A stretch of DNA of 64,000 nt from Dechloromonas sp. CZR5 (lineage in GTDB: Bacteria; Pseudomonadota; Gammaproteobacteria; Burkholderiales; Rhodocyclaceae): positions 1-64,000 of the forward strand of contig NZ_VUYQ01000002.1 in NCBI RefSeq assembly GCF_008711155.1, read 5' to 3'. The position numbers and the translations under genes are program-made. Numbering within the stretch: the stretch's first letter is position 1; every line of letters begins with the position of its first letter. Positions 10,231 to 20,813 of this stretch are shown in pieces. The notes beneath the pieces were generated by a model, which worked only from the letters and a program-made list of their open reading frames with translations, ran no database searches and was not told the origin of the DNA.

Positions 10231-10444
10231 GATCGCGATATTGTCCGTGAATGCTTGCGGACTGCCTGCCGCCCCCCGATCGAAAATTATCTGGCGCCGG
10301 AAACAGTGTGTCGCGCCGATTATGACCAAAGGACGCCCGCCTGCCCAGCCTCGTCAGCAGTTCAGGCAGACGCCGCCAGCGTATTCACCCCGAGGCCGGA
10401 AATGGCGATTCGGGTCGGCCACGCCGAAAAGGCAGGCAACGCGC
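10231..10444. other. Intergenic region upstream of the hybrid kinase
   Basis: 214 bp between the RND permease stop and the kinase start, both read leftwards. It should contain the kinase promoter. I see no convincing terminator, RNA gene or repeat. Confidence 0.35.
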
Positions 10445-13400
10445 TCAGCCGGCCCGGGTATCGCCCTTCCCAGCCCACAGGCTGCGGACGCGCAGGATCA
10501 GGTCATCGACATAGGTAAACACCACCGGAATGACCAGCAGGCTGAGGAAGGTCGAGGTGATCAGGCCGCCGATCACGACAATGGCCATCGGCGCCCGGAA
10601 GCTCGGGTCGACGCCGATCCCGAGCGCGATCGGCATCATGCCGGCGCCCATGGCGACCGTCGTCATCACGATCGGCCGCGCCCGCTTGCGGCAGGCGTCG
10701 AGCAAGGCATTCCAGCGGTCCAGTCCGTGCTCGCGGCGGGCCAGAACCACGTAGTCGATGAGCAGGATGGAGTTTTTGGTGGCGATGCCCATCAGCATGA
10801 TCAGGCCGATCATCGACGGCATGGACAGCGCTTTCTGCGCCACGAACAAGGCCAGGAAGGCACCGGGAACGGAGAGCACCAAGGCCGCGAGGATGGTCAC
10901 CGGCTGCACGAAATCCTTGAACAGCAGGACCAGCACGATATAGATGCACAGCACGCCAGTGGCCATGGCCAGGCCGAAACTTTCGAACAGTTCGCCCATC
11001 GCCTCGGCATCGCCGACGGTGGTCTGGATGATCCCCGGCGGCAGGTTGGCGATGCTGGGCAGGGCCAGCGCCTTGGCCTCGACCTCGCCGAGCGGCACAC
11101 CGTTCAGCTCGATCTCGAAATTGATGTTGCGCAGCCGGTCGTAGCGGTCGATCTCGGCCGGACCGCCGGCAATGCCGATCGATGCCACGTTGGCCAGCGT
11201 CACCGGCCCGCGCGCACCGGGCACGGTCAGGCGTTCGAGCAATGCCAGGTCGGTGCGCGCCTCGGGCGGCAGCTTGACGACGATGGGCACCTGGCGCTGC
11301 GACAGGTTGAGCTTGGCCAACCCCTGGTCGTAGTCGCCGGCAGTGGCGATGCGCAGCGTGTCGGCGATGGCCTGCGAAGTGACACCGAGGTCGGCCATGC
11401 GCGCAAAATCGGGACGGATCACCAGCTCGGGACGAACCAGACTGGCGGTTGTCGTCACGTTGCCGATACCCGGAATGCTGCGCAGCTCCCGCTCGACAAG
11501 GCGGGCGTGCTCGGACAACAAGGGTCCGTTTTCGCTGGCCAGAACGAGGATGTATTTCTCGTTGGCGGAACCCAGGCCGACCTTGATCTGGGCGCCAGGA
11601 ATCGCAGCCAAGGCATCGCGCAACTGCCCTTCGATATCCTGCTTGGTCGTTCCCGGCCGCTCATTACGTGGCGTCAGGTTCAGCGTCAGCGTCGCCTTGC
11701 GCACCTCGGCTGCTCCCTGCGGGGCAAACGGATCGCTGCCCGCCTTGCCGCCACCGACAGCGGTATAGACCAGCCGGACGTGCGGATTGGCCTGGGCGAT
11801 CATTCTTGCCTGCTCGGCGGCGGCAAAGCTGTCCTTGAATGTGACACCGGGCGGCAGGGTCAGGTAGATCTGCGTCTGCGACAGGTCGTCCGGCGGCAGG
11901 AAGCCTTTGGGGAGCAGCGGCACCAGCATGAAGGAGCCGAAGAAGAAAACTGCGGCCGCCAGCATCGTCAGCAGGCGATGCTTCAGGCACCAGACCGCCC
12001 AGCCTTCGTAATAGGTCAGCCAGCGCGGCGGCGCGTGCTCGTCGGCGACCGGCTTGAGCAGGTAGGCGGCCATCATCGGCGTCAGCATGCGGGCGACCAC
12101 CAGCGAAAAGAAAACGGCGATGGCCGCCGTCCACCCGAATTGCACGAAAAATTTGCCGGCGACACCGCTCATGAAGGCGGTGGGCAGGAAAACGGCAATC
12201 AGCGTGAAGGTGGTGGCGATGACCGCCAGGCCGATTTCGTCGGCCGCTTCCATGGCCGCCTGGTAGGGTGTCTTGCCCATGCGCAGGTGGCGCATGATGT
12301 TCTCGATCTCGACGATGGCATCATCCACCAGGATGCCCACCACCAGCGACATCGAGAGCAGGGTCACGACATTGAGCGTAAAGCCCATCTGCCACATGAC
12401 GAAGAAGGTGGGAATGGCGGACAGCGGCAGCGCTGCAGCCGATACGAAGGTTGCCCGGCCGTCGCGCAGGAAGAGCCAGACGACCAGCACGGCAAGCAGC
12501 GCGCCCTCGATGAGCAGTTTCATCGAGCCTTCGTAATTCTCGATCACCGGATCGACGAAGTTGAATGCTTCGGTGATCTCGATGTCGGGATAGTCGGTCT
12601 TCAATTTGTCCAGCGCCGCCAGCACGTTGGTGGCGACATCGACTTCGCCCGCGCCCTTGCTGCGCGTGACCTCGAAGCCGACCACCGGCTTGCCGTTGAG
12701 CAGCGCCGCCGTGCGCCGCTCGCCCACCGTGTCGCTGATCCTGGCGACCTGGTCGAGGCGGATGTGCCGCCCGTCGGACAGTACGATGTCCATGCCGCCC
12801 AATTCGTCGGCGCTCCGCACAGTAGCCAGGGTACGCACCGACTGCTCGATACCGCCGATATCCGACTTGCCGCCTGAAGCCTCCTGCTGGATGCGCTTCA
12901 ACTGGCGCGAAATATCGGCCGCCGTGGCGTTCAGCGCCAGCATACGGGCCGGATCGAGTTCGATGCGTACTTCGCGGGTCACGCCGCCAACCCGCGAGAC
13001 CGCGCCGACGCCGCGCGCCGACAGCAGCGCCTTGCTCACCGTGTTGTCGACGAACCAGGACAGGGCCTCGTCGTCCATGCGCGGCGACGCGACGGTATAG
13101 GTCAGGATCGGCGCCCCGGACAGGTTGACCTTGCTGACCACCGGATCCTTCAGATCGCCCGGCAGATCGGCGCGGATACGGGACACCGCGTCGCGCACGT
13201 CGTCCACCGCCTCCTGCGTCGGCTTTTCAAGCCGGAACTCGACGGTCACGATGGCCGTGCCGTCCTGCACCTTGGTATAGATATGCTTGATGCCCTGCAG
13301 CGTTGCCACCGAATTCTCGATCTTGCGCGCCACTTCGGTTTCCATCTGGGCCGGCGCCGCGCCGGGCAGGCTGGCAGTGACCGTCACGGTCGGCAGTTCG

Positions 13401-13519
13401 ATATCCATGAACTGCTGGATCTTCATCGCCTTGAAGCCCATGACCCCGGCCAGGGTAAGAAGCAGGAAGAACAGGATGGCCGGCGTCGGATTCCGGATCG
13501 ACCACGACGAAACGTTCAT
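10445..13519 (-). CDS. RND multidrug efflux permease (HAE1/AcrB-like)
   Basis: 1024 aa, the usual length of an AcrB/MexB-type proton-drug antiporter. It starts with the cytoplasmic N-terminus and TM1 of the family (WSIRNPTPAILFFLLLTLAG). TM4 carries the paired proton-relay aspartates in GILVDDAIVEIENI (residues ~400-413), and the two large periplasmic loops and 12 TM helices are in place. Its ATG overlaps the stop of the adaptor gene by 4 bp (ATGA), so the two are translationally coupled. Substrate cannot be told from sequence. No outer-membrane TolC-type gene is adjacent, so it would have to use one encoded elsewhere. Confidence 0.93.
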   Translation of the reverse strand: MNVSSWSIRNPTPAILFFLLLTLAGVMGFKAMKIQQFMDIELPTVTVTASLPGAAPAQMETEVARKIENSVATLQGIKHIYTKVQDGTAIVTVEFRLEKPTQEAVDDVRDAVSRIRADLPGDLKDPVVSKVNLSGAPILTYTVASPRMDDEALSWFVDNTVSKALLSARGVGAVSRVGGVTREVRIELDPARMLALNATAADISRQLKRIQQEASGGKSDIGGIEQSVRTLATVRSADELGGMDIVLSDGRHIRLDQVARISDTVGERRTAALLNGKPVVGFEVTRSKGAGEVDVATNVLAALDKLKTDYPDIEITEAFNFVDPVIENYEGSMKLLIEGALLAVLVVWLFLRDGRATFVSAAALPLSAIPTFFVMWQMGFTLNVVTLLSMSLVVGILVDDAIVEIENIMRHLRMGKTPYQAAMEAADEIGLAVIATTFTLIAVFLPTAFMSGVAGKFFVQFGWTAAIAVFFSLVVARMLTPMMAAYLLKPVADEHAPPRWLTYYEGWAVWCLKHRLLTMLAAAVFFFGSFMLVPLLPKGFLPPDDLSQTQIYLTLPPGVTFKDSFAAAEQARMIAQANPHVRLVYTAVGGGKAGSDPFAPQGAAEVRKATLTLNLTPRNERPGTTKQDIEGQLRDALAAIPGAQIKVGLGSANEKYILVLASENGPLLSEHARLVERELRSIPGIGNVTTTASLVRPELVIRPDFARMADLGVTSQAIADTLRIATAGDYDQGLAKLNLSQRQVPIVVKLPPEARTDLALLERLTVPGARGPVTLANVASIGIAGGPAEIDRYDRLRNINFEIELNGVPLGEVEAKALALPSIANLPPGIIQTTVGDAEAMGELFESFGLAMATGVLCIYIVLVLLFKDFVQPVTILAALVLSVPGAFLALFVAQKALSMPSMIGLIMLMGIATKNSILLIDYVVLARREHGLDRWNALLDACRKRARPIVMTTVAMGAGMMPIALGIGVDPSFRAPMAIVVIGGLITSTFLSLLVIPVVFTYVDDLILRVRSLWAGKGDTRAG

Positions 13520-14649
13520 GGCTTGGCGTCCGGCGCGATCTTGACGGCATCGCCGTCGGCCAGGAAGCCTGCTCCCGACTCGACGACGCGCATGCCGGCC
13601 TGCAGGCCGGAAACGACCTCGACCCGGTCGCCCTTGCGGCGGCCCAGCGTCACCTTGGCTTGCGCCACACGGTCCTCGCCCTCCAGGCGGAACAGGGTGG
13701 CGAAGCCTTCGCGCAGGACGATGGCGGTCTGCGGGAGCGTCAAGGCCGGTGCGCGGCCCAGTTCGAACTCGCCCCGGGCGAACATGCCGGCGCGTATCGC
13801 CGGCGACGCCGGCAGATCGACATAGACCAGCCCGTTACGCGTCTGCGGGTCGATGCTGGGCGCCACGGCGCGCACCACACCCGTCACGGTCTCGCCGCCC
13901 GGTGCGGTCAGCACGGCCGCGGCGCCGGGCTTGACCCGTGCCAGATCGGCCGACGGAACTTCGGCCCGCCATTCCAGGCGGCCACCGCGGATCAGGCGGA
14001 ACAACTCCTGGCCCGACTGGGTCAGCGAACCGACAGCCGCCGTACGTGCCGAGATCACGCCGTCATCCGGCGCCAGCACCCCCGTCTTGTCCAGTTTCAG
14101 CTGCGCCGACTGCAAGCGCGCCTGCCCGGCGGCCAGGCGTGCCTGTGCCGTATGCAAGGCGGTCTGGTACTGGGTATTCAGTTGCGAGCTGTAGAAACCT
14201 TTCTCGCGCAGTTCCCGGGCACGCTCAGCGTTGGCCTTCGCCTCGCCGGCGCTGGCCTCCAGTTCGGCAACCGCCGCCCGGACCTCGGCCAGTTCGCTGG
14301 CCACCGTGTCATTGGCAATCCGGGCCAGCACCTGGCCCTTCTTCACGACATCGCCGACCTGCACGCGGATCTCGGTGATCCGGTAGTTGGCGATTTCCGG
14401 GCCGATCACCGCCTCCTGCCAGGCGACGATATTGCCGTTGGCGGCCAGAACTTGCGGCCAGTCCAGCGTTTGTGGCGAGGTCAGGCCGACGGTCAGCGCC
14501 GGGCGGGCGGCGGCCGGCTTGGCCGACTCCTCGGGCTTCGTCGTCTCCGGGCGCAACGCAACGAACATCACACCCGCCACCACCAGTGCAGCCAGCGCCC
14601 AAAGGCGGGACTTGCGCCCGCCGAGCAGACCCGATGTCTTGTCACTCAT
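13516..14649 (-). CDS. RND efflux periplasmic adaptor (membrane fusion protein)
   Basis: 377 aa. An N-terminal membrane anchor (LWALAALVVAGVMFVAL) is followed by a biotinyl-lipoyl-like half (VQVGDVVKKGQVLARI), an alpha-helical hairpin rich in Ala, Glu and Arg (residues ~125-190), the second lipoyl half (GVLAPDDGVISARTAAVG) and a beta-barrel domain. This is the HlyD/AcrA layout. It bridges the inner-membrane permease encoded immediately downstream to an outer-membrane channel. First gene of a two-gene operon; a hairpin and 114 bp separate it from the CoA-transferase gene. Confidence 0.92.
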   Translation of the reverse strand: MSDKTSGLLGGRKSRLWALAALVVAGVMFVALRPETTKPEESAKPAAARPALTVGLTSPQTLDWPQVLAANGNIVAWQEAVIGPEIANYRITEIRVQVGDVVKKGQVLARIANDTVASELAEVRAAVAELEASAGEAKANAERARELREKGFYSSQLNTQYQTALHTAQARLAAGQARLQSAQLKLDKTGVLAPDDGVISARTAAVGSLTQSGQELFRLIRGGRLEWRAEVPSADLARVKPGAAAVLTAPGGETVTGVVRAVAPSIDPQTRNGLVYVDLPASPAIRAGMFARGEFELGRAPALTLPQTAIVLREGFATLFRLEGEDRVAQAKVTLGRRKGDRVEVVSGLQAGMRVVESGAGFLADGDAVKIAPDAKP

Positions 14650-14682
14650 GCCTTAACCTGTATCGACCGCTTGCAAAATGAA

Positions 14683-14703
14683 GCTCCCCCACGCGGGGGG
14701 AGC
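14683..14703 (-). terminator. Intrinsic terminator after the CoA-transferase gene
   Basis: GCTCCCCC at 14683-14690 pairs with GGGGGAGC at 14696-14703 around a 5-nt loop. On the minus strand the stem is followed by TTCATTTT. It lies between the end of the CoA-transferase gene and the start of the RND adaptor gene, so it would insulate the two leftward operons. The T tract is imperfect. Confidence 0.6.
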
Positions 14704-14763
14704 GAAACAGGCAATGATACCTTGTCCGGCGCTTATGTCAGCGCCGTAATGACCACGCGGTCA

Positions 14764-16767
14764 TCAAGGTTTTGTCAGCTGTGCCTTGGCCTCCGCCTCC
14801 GTCCCGCTGATGTTCGGCGCGATCTGGCGCTTGGCCAGCGCCTCGCCGAGCTTCATGCGCAGGAAGGTGCTGGCGGTGTAGCGGGTGACGTCGTGATAGT
14901 GGCGCTCGACGACGCCTTTCACCATCCCGATATAGTCATCGACCAGTTCCGGCAGGATGCTGAAGCGATCGTAATTGACGATGGCGTTGACCTTGTGGCC
15001 AACCGGGTCGAGTGCCGCGTCGACCGCCGCTTCGATACGCCGGATGTCGTCGGCGCTGCGCACGTTCAGCCCGGAAAAATCGAGGAAGAACAGGTTTTGC
15101 GCCGCATCGTAGGACAAGCGTTCGGGCAGCGGCACATCGAGCATTTCCGGGCGGATGCCCATCGGCCCTTCGGCGAAGATGCGCGCATCCATGAGCGCCG
15201 GCTCGCCGTCGATGATCGGCGGGAAGGCCATCTTGTCGAGGATGTCCTTCTGCAGGTCGACGCCGGGCGCGATTTCGGTCAATTGCAGGCCCCGCGCCGT
15301 CAGCCGGAAAACACAGCGCTCGGTGACATAGACCACCTCCTTGCCGCGCCGCGCCGCTTCCGGGCCACTGAAGGTGCGGTGCTCGACCTCGTCAACGAAC
15401 TTGACCGACTTGCCGTCTTCCCGAATGTGCAGCTTGCCGGCCTCGATCGCCACTTCCAGGTTGCCGGCCGTAAACGTGCCGACGAAGACGACCTTCTTGG
15501 CATTCTGCGAAATGTCGATGAACCCGCCCGAACCGGCCAGGCGCGGGCCGAACTTCGAGACGTTCAGGTTGCCCTGCTTGTCGGCCTGCGCCAGCCCGAG
15601 AAAGGCGATGTCCAGCCCGCCGCCTTGATAGAAATCGAACTGGCTGGGCTGGTCGATGATCGCCTGGGTATTGGTTGCCGCGCCGAAATTCAGGCCGCCG
15701 GCCGGCACGCCGCCGATGACGCCAGGTTCGGCCGTCAGGGTCAGCAGGTCGATGATGTGCTCCTCGGCCGCCACATTGGCGACGCCTTCCGGCATGCCGA
15801 TGCCGAGGTTCACCACGGCGTTGGCCTTCAGTTCCATGGCTGCCCGGCGGGCGATGATCTTGCGTTCGCTCATTTCCATCGCCGCGATGGCCGACATCGG
15901 CACCTTGATCTCGCCGGCGAAGGCCGGGCTGTACTGCTCGATGAAGGTCTGCATGTGGTACTCGGGCTTCTCGGCAACCACCACGCAATCGACCAGGATG
16001 CCCGGAATCTTGACCTGGCGCGGATTCAGCGTGCCGCGCTCGGCCACCCGCTCGACCTGGGCAATGACGATGCCACCCGAGTTCTTGGTGGCCATCGCGA
16101 TGGCCTGCGCTTCCAGCGTCAGCGCCTCCTTCTCCATCGTGATATTGCCGTCCGGATCGGCCGTCGTGCCGCGGATGATGCCGACGTGGATCGGGAAGGC
16201 CTTGTAGAACAGGTATTCCTCGCCGTCGATTTCCATCAGGCGGACGATGTCCCGGGTCGTCATGGCGTTCAGCTTGCCGCCGCCGAAACGCGGATCGACG
16301 AAGGTGCCGAGGCCGACCCGGGTAATCGTCCCCGGCTTGGCGGCGGCGATATCGCGGAACAGGTGGGTGATCACCCCTTGCGGCAGGTTGTAGGCCTCGA
16401 TGCGATTGGCGACGGCCAGGGCCTGCACCTTGGGCACCAGCCCCCAGTGCCCGCCGATGACACGGGCGATGAGGCCGTCGTGGCCGAAGTGGTTGAGGCC
16501 GCGCTCCTTGCCGTCGCCCTGGCCGGCCGCATAGACCAGCGTCAGGTTGCGCGGGCTGCCCTGGCCGTGTGCATCGGCCGCCTGACTCTCGAGAAAGCGC
16601 TGCTCGATGGCCACGGCGATGTTTTCGGCAAAACCGATGCCGACGAAGCCGCCGGTGGCGACCGTGTCGCCATCGCGAATCAGGCGTACCGCATCGCGGG
16701 CCGACACCACCTTGCCGGTGTCGGAAGCGCGCAGCGAATTCGCCATGGGGTGACGGGTAACTGGCAT
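14764..16767 (-). CDS. Acyl-CoA:acetate/3-ketoacid CoA-transferase, alpha and beta subunits fused
   Basis: 667 aa. Family I CoA-transferase in which alpha (residues ~20-290) and beta (~300-520) halves form one chain, as in YdiF-type enzymes. The likely catalytic glutamate is in TAEPGVIGG (about residue 346), where it forms the glutamyl-CoA intermediate; oxyanion-side glycines are in [12 protein letters not shown]. It moves CoA between acyl-CoA and acetate or a 3-oxo or hydroxy acid. Start: an AGGAG box lies directly against an ATG at 16773 but 6 bp before the ATG at 16767, so I choose 16767. It follows the GntP permease gene closely, suggesting the imported acid is activated by this enzyme. 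The substrate is not determined. Confidence 0.88.
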   Translation of the reverse strand: MPVTRHPMANSLRASDTGKVVSARDAVRLIRDGDTVATGGFVGIGFAENIAVAIEQRFLESQAADAHGQGSPRNLTLVYAAGQGDGKERGLNHFGHDGLIARVIGGHWGLVPKVQALAVANRIEAYNLPQGVITHLFRDIAAAKPGTITRVGLGTFVDPRFGGGKLNAMTTRDIVRLMEIDGEEYLFYKAFPIHVGIIRGTTADPDGNITMEKEALTLEAQAIAMATKNSGGIVIAQVERVAERGTLNPRQVKIPGILVDCVVVAEKPEYHMQTFIEQYSPAFAGEIKVPMSAIAAMEMSERKIIARRAAMELKANAVVNLGIGMPEGVANVAAEEHIIDLLTLTAEPGVIGGVPAGGLNFGAATNTQAIIDQPSQFDFYQGGGLDIAFLGLAQADKQGNLNVSKFGPRLAGSGGFIDISQNAKKVVFVGTFTAGNLEVAIEAGKLHIREDGKSVKFVDEVEHRTFSGPEAARRGKEVVYVTERCVFRLTARGLQLTEIAPGVDLQKDILDKMAFPPIIDGEPALMDARIFAEGPMGIRPEMLDVPLPERLSYDAAQNLFFLDFSGLNVRSADDIRRIEAAVDAALDPVGHKVNAIVNYDRFSILPELVDDYIGMVKGVVERHYHDVTRYTASTFLRMKLGEALAKRQIAPNISGTEAEAKAQLTKP

Positions 16768-16794
16768 GGTCATCTCCTCGCTATTGTTGTTGGG

Positions 16795-18192
16795 CTAGAC
16801 AATACCCGTGGCATAGAAAACTGCAATGACCACGAACACCGCCAGCGTCTTGATGCAGGTGATGGCGAAGATGTCCTTGTACGACTGGCGATGGGTCAGG
16901 CCGGTCACCGCCAGCAGCGTGATCACCGCGCCGTTGTGCGGCAGGGTATCCATGCCGCCGGAGGCCATCGAGGCGACGCGGTGGAACACTTCAAGCGGAA
17001 TGCCCGCAGCCTGGGCGTTGGCGATGAAGGTATCGGCCATCGCGGCCAGCGCGATGCCCATGCCGCCCGACGCCGAACCGGTGATGCCTGCCAGCGCGGT
17101 GACGGTGATCGCTTCGTTGATCAGCGGATTGGGAATCGCCGACAGCGCATTGGCCACGACCAGGAAACCCGGCAAGGCAGCGATGACGGCGCCGAAACCG
17201 TATTCGGAAGCCGTGTTCATGGTCGCCAGCAGGGCGCCGCCGATGGCCCCCTTGCTGCCTTCCGCGAACTTGCTGAAAACCATTTTCCAGGCGAACAGGA
17301 AAACCGTCGCGATACCGATCAGCAGCGCGCCCTCGACTGCCCAGATGGCCGCTACCGCCTTGGTCTGCTGGACCACCGGCACCGCCTTGCCGATCACCGC
17401 CGGGATGAACGACACCTTCTCGCCGTAGAGGGCCGGAATGGCCGAGGTGAACACCTTGTTCATCACGCCGACCATGACCAGCGGCAGGATGGCGATCAGC
17501 GGATGAGCCAGGTTGGTGCTGTCGATCGCTTCCGGTTCGTTGCTGTGGCCTTCGCCATAGCCTTCACCCGCGGCGGCGGCACGACGGCGGCACCATTCGA
17601 GGTAGCTCAGGCCGCAGACGAGGATGAACAGGCCGCCGATGATGCCCAACCAGGGCGCGGCGTAGATATCCGTCTTGAAGAAGGTGGTCGGGATGATGTT
17701 CTGAATCTGCGGCGTACCCGGCAGCGAATCCATCGTGAAGGTGAAAGCGCCGAGTGCGATGGTGCCTGGGATCAGGCGCTTCGGGATGCCGCCCTGACGG
17801 AACATTTCCGCCGCGAACGGATAGACCGCGAAGACGACGACGAACAGCGACACGCCGCCATAGGTCAGCAGAGCGCAGACGACGACGATGGCAAGCATGG
17901 CACGCTCGCGGCCGATCAGTTTGATGACGGCCGCCACAATCGACTTCGAGAAGCCCGACAGTTCGATGACCTTGCCGAACACCGCACCAAGCAGGAAGAC
18001 CGGGAAAAAGTTCTTAACGAAGCCGACCATCTTGTCCATGAACAGGCCGGTGAACATCGGTGCCACCAGGGTCGGATCGATGAACAGCACGGCGCCCATG
18101 GCCGCGATGGGGGCAAACAGGATGACGCTGTAGCCGCGATAGGCCACAAACATCAGGAACACCAGCGATGCCAGTACGATCAGAAAATCCAC
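16795..18192 (-). CDS. GntP family permease (gluconate/hydroxy-acid or short-chain acid uptake)
   Basis: 465 aa, about 12 predicted membrane helices, GntP-family style with GTIALGAFTFTMDSLPGTPQ and ASGGMDTLPHNGAVITLL blocks. GTG start at 18192, supported by AAGGAG 6 bp upstream (minus strand); no better ATG is near. GntP members import gluconate and related hydroxy acids with protons; pairing with a CoA-transferase rather than a sugar-acid kinase argues for a carboxylate such as hydroxybutyrate or another short-chain acid (inference). A strong sigma-54 promoter lies about 40 bp upstream. Confidence 0.87.
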   Translation of the reverse strand: MDFLIVLASLVFLMFVAYRGYSVILFAPIAAMGAVLFIDPTLVAPMFTGLFMDKMVGFVKNFFPVFLLGAVFGKVIELSGFSKSIVAAVIKLIGRERAMLAIVVVCALLTYGGVSLFVVVFAVYPFAAEMFRQGGIPKRLIPGTIALGAFTFTMDSLPGTPQIQNIIPTTFFKTDIYAAPWLGIIGGLFILVCGLSYLEWCRRRAAAAGEGYGEGHSNEPEAIDSTNLAHPLIAILPLVMVGVMNKVFTSAIPALYGEKVSFIPAVIGKAVPVVQQTKAVAAIWAVEGALLIGIATVFLFAWKMVFSKFAEGSKGAIGGALLATMNTASEYGFGAVIAALPGFLVVANALSAIPNPLINEAITVTALAGITGSASGGMGIALAAMADTFIANAQAAGIPLEVFHRVASMASGGMDTLPHNGAVITLLAVTGLTHRQSYKDIFAITCIKTLAVFVVIAVFYATGIV

Positions 18193-18231
18193 GACTGTCT
18201 CCTTGATCCATTGTTGTAAAGGGGCTCTTTA

Positions 18232-18247
18232 CGCACACCCTGTGCCA
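18232..18247 (-). promoter_or_regulatory. Sigma-54 (-24/-12) promoter of the permease/CoA-transferase operon
   Basis: On the minus strand the sequence TGGCACAGGGTGTGCG has the invariant GG (18246-18245) and GC (18234-18233) separated by exactly 10 bp, as RpoN promoters require. It differs from the consensus mainly in GT for TT before the GC. The start site would be near 18221, about 29 nt before the GTG of the permease. The gene immediately upstream encodes a sigma-54 activator, which fits. Confidence 0.8.
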
Positions 18248-18304
18248 TGAGATGCAAGCAATTGATCGATATGGAATTTCAAAAATCCAGGCGCCCCCGG
18301 CGCA

Positions 18305-18338
18305 GGCCACCCTGTTCGCGATTCAGGACAGGGTGTCC
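18305..18338. promoter_or_regulatory. Upstream activating palindrome for the sigma-54 activator
   Basis: CACCCTGT (18308-18315) and ACAGGGTG (18328-18335) form a perfect 8-bp inverted repeat around a 12-nt spacer; the arms extend to 11 bp with one mismatch. Its centre is about 100 bp upstream of the predicted sigma-54 start, the usual distance for enhancer-binding proteins with a Fis-type helix-turn-helix. The same half-site ACAGGGTG occurs a third time inside the promoter spacer (18236-18243). Confidence 0.7.
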
Positions 18339-18353
18339 GGATCGGCAGACAGC

Positions 18354-19763
<1,410 letters not shown>

Positions 19764-19778
19764 TCCAGCGACAGCATC

Positions 19779-20363
19779 TCAGTCAGCCAGTGCCGCCTCG
19801 ATCTCGGCGAAGGTGCTGGCCAGTTCGAAGCCGAGTACCGGCACGCCCAACAGGCGACCGATGTGGGTCGCCGAGAACATGCCGCGCACCCGGGGCTGGC
19901 CGGAGGTCGGATCGACATCCTCGACTAGGATGTGCTGGCGTCCCAAATGTTTCAGGGCATCGAGAATATCGACCACCTTGGCGTGCAGAACCTCATTCAG
20001 GTACAGCGTGTCGACGCTGCCGATCGGCGTCATCAGGTCGGCCACCAGCAGTTCGTCACGCTTGCAGCCGCGGGCCTGGGCAACCTGGATCGGCTTTTCG
20101 CCGAGAATGTCGCGCGCCGTGATCAACCCGAGCACCGAATCGGCGCCCCCATTCACGATCAGCATGCGAACCCCGCGCGAAATCATCCTGGCATTGGCCT
20201 CGATCACCGAATCATCGGCACCGATCATGACCACATTGACCCGCAGGAAATCGGTCATCGCCTCGATGGCCGGCGATTCGGCACCGACCAGGTTATATCC
20301 GGAAGCGCTCAGGGTAACGTTCTTGGAAATCTTGTGCGTACGCACTTTGGTAGCCAAAGTCAT
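19779..20363 (-). CDS. CBS-domain protein
   Basis: 194 aa from the ATG at 20363, chosen because GGAGG lies 8 bp upstream; an ATG at 20408 lacks a site. Two CBS motifs span roughly residues 25-95 and 105-185: VNVVMIGADDSVIEANARMI with VNGGADSVLGLITARDILG, then NEVLHAKVVDILDALKHLG with VRGMFSATHIGRLLG. CBS pairs bind adenine nucleotides and act as energy sensors. It has no fused effector domain. It lies 15 bp upstream of the sigma-54 activator and is probably co-transcribed, so it may tune that regulator or the transporter; this is inference. Confidence 0.82.
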   Translation of the reverse strand: MTLATKVRTHKISKNVTLSASGYNLVGAESPAIEAMTDFLRVNVVMIGADDSVIEANARMISRGVRMLIVNGGADSVLGLITARDILGEKPIQVAQARGCKRDELLVADLMTPIGSVDTLYLNEVLHAKVVDILDALKHLGRQHILVEDVDPTSGQPRVRGMFSATHIGRLLGVPVLGFELASTFAEIEAALAD

Positions 20364-20519
20364 GTCTCGATCCTCCAACGGGTGGTTCTTGTTTTTCCGA
20401 TCAAACATCTCTGTGGAACCGGGGCAAGTCGACTCGTTCAGGGCAGGCCCGGCGCACGCACAGTATTCGGCGAATCCGGAGACATTTCAAGCCCCCAAGG
20501 GAAAACCCTAACCTCTTTC

Positions 20520-20551
20520 AAAAAAACAAAAAAGCCTGAAAAATCAGGCTT
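20520..20551 (-). terminator. Orphan intrinsic terminator at the island edge
   Basis: AAGCCTGA (20532-20539) and TCAGGCTT (20544-20551) form an 8-bp stem with a 4-nt loop. On the minus strand it is followed by a long T-rich run, the strong orientation. No minus-strand gene ends here: the next gene to the right is on the plus strand. It therefore appears to be the terminator of a gene that has been displaced by an insertion. Confidence 0.75.
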
Positions 20552-20567
20552 CTTTGAATATATCTGG

Positions 20568-20575
20568 TGGTGGAG
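20568..20575 (-). other. Candidate att-site remnant: CTCCACCA, the 3' end of a tRNA or tmRNA
   Basis: Read on the minus strand, CTCCACCA is followed after 16 nt by the orphan terminator. That is the usual end of a tRNA or tmRNA gene (acceptor-stem end plus CCA). The sequence further upstream does not continue into a T-arm, so only the last few bases are present, as expected where an element has integrated into the 3' end of such a gene. An 8-base match alone is weak; the position between core genes and accessory genes is the main support. Confidence 0.4.
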
Positions 20576-20813
20576 TTTAACAGAAAACCAAACCCACATA
20601 TCAGGAGTCTCTCAGCCCCGGTCGGAAGCCTTGAGACCCTCGCGCGATTCCGGGGAAGGATTTCGCGCAACCGCACATGCCCATGATTGTAAGTTCAGAG
20701 AGGCCGATTGGCACTCGCAGTTGCCGCAACTGCCAGGGAATCTGGGGGCTGCAACTTGGCTTTCCTCTCGTTTGTCGCCGTAATGCCCGGCACGAACGAC
20801 GAAAGGAAATGCC
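20576..20813. other. Intergenic region at the left end of the island
   Basis: 238 bp with no gene. It precedes the first island gene and should hold its promoter. A partial -24/-12-like match near 20708 has the wrong spacing (11 bp) and is not called. No RNA gene recognised. Confidence 0.35.

Noticed and set aside
10231..10329. Longer N-terminus of the hybrid kinase from a TTG at 10329
   Set aside because: The added 33 residues look non-coding, there is no ribosome binding site, and the ATG at 10230 places the first membrane helix normally.
13660..18219. Very long open frame (over 1500 codons) on the plus strand opposite the RND adaptor, CoA-transferase and permease genes
   Set aside because: It is an antisense frame of GC-rich genes with strong family matches on the minus strand; the predicted protein is of low-complexity shadow type with no domain.
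20708..20724. TGGCAC...TTGC match resembling a sigma-54 promoter upstream of the first island gene
   Set aside because: The GG and GC are 11 bp apart, but RpoN promoters need exactly 10; no activator gene is nearby on the island.
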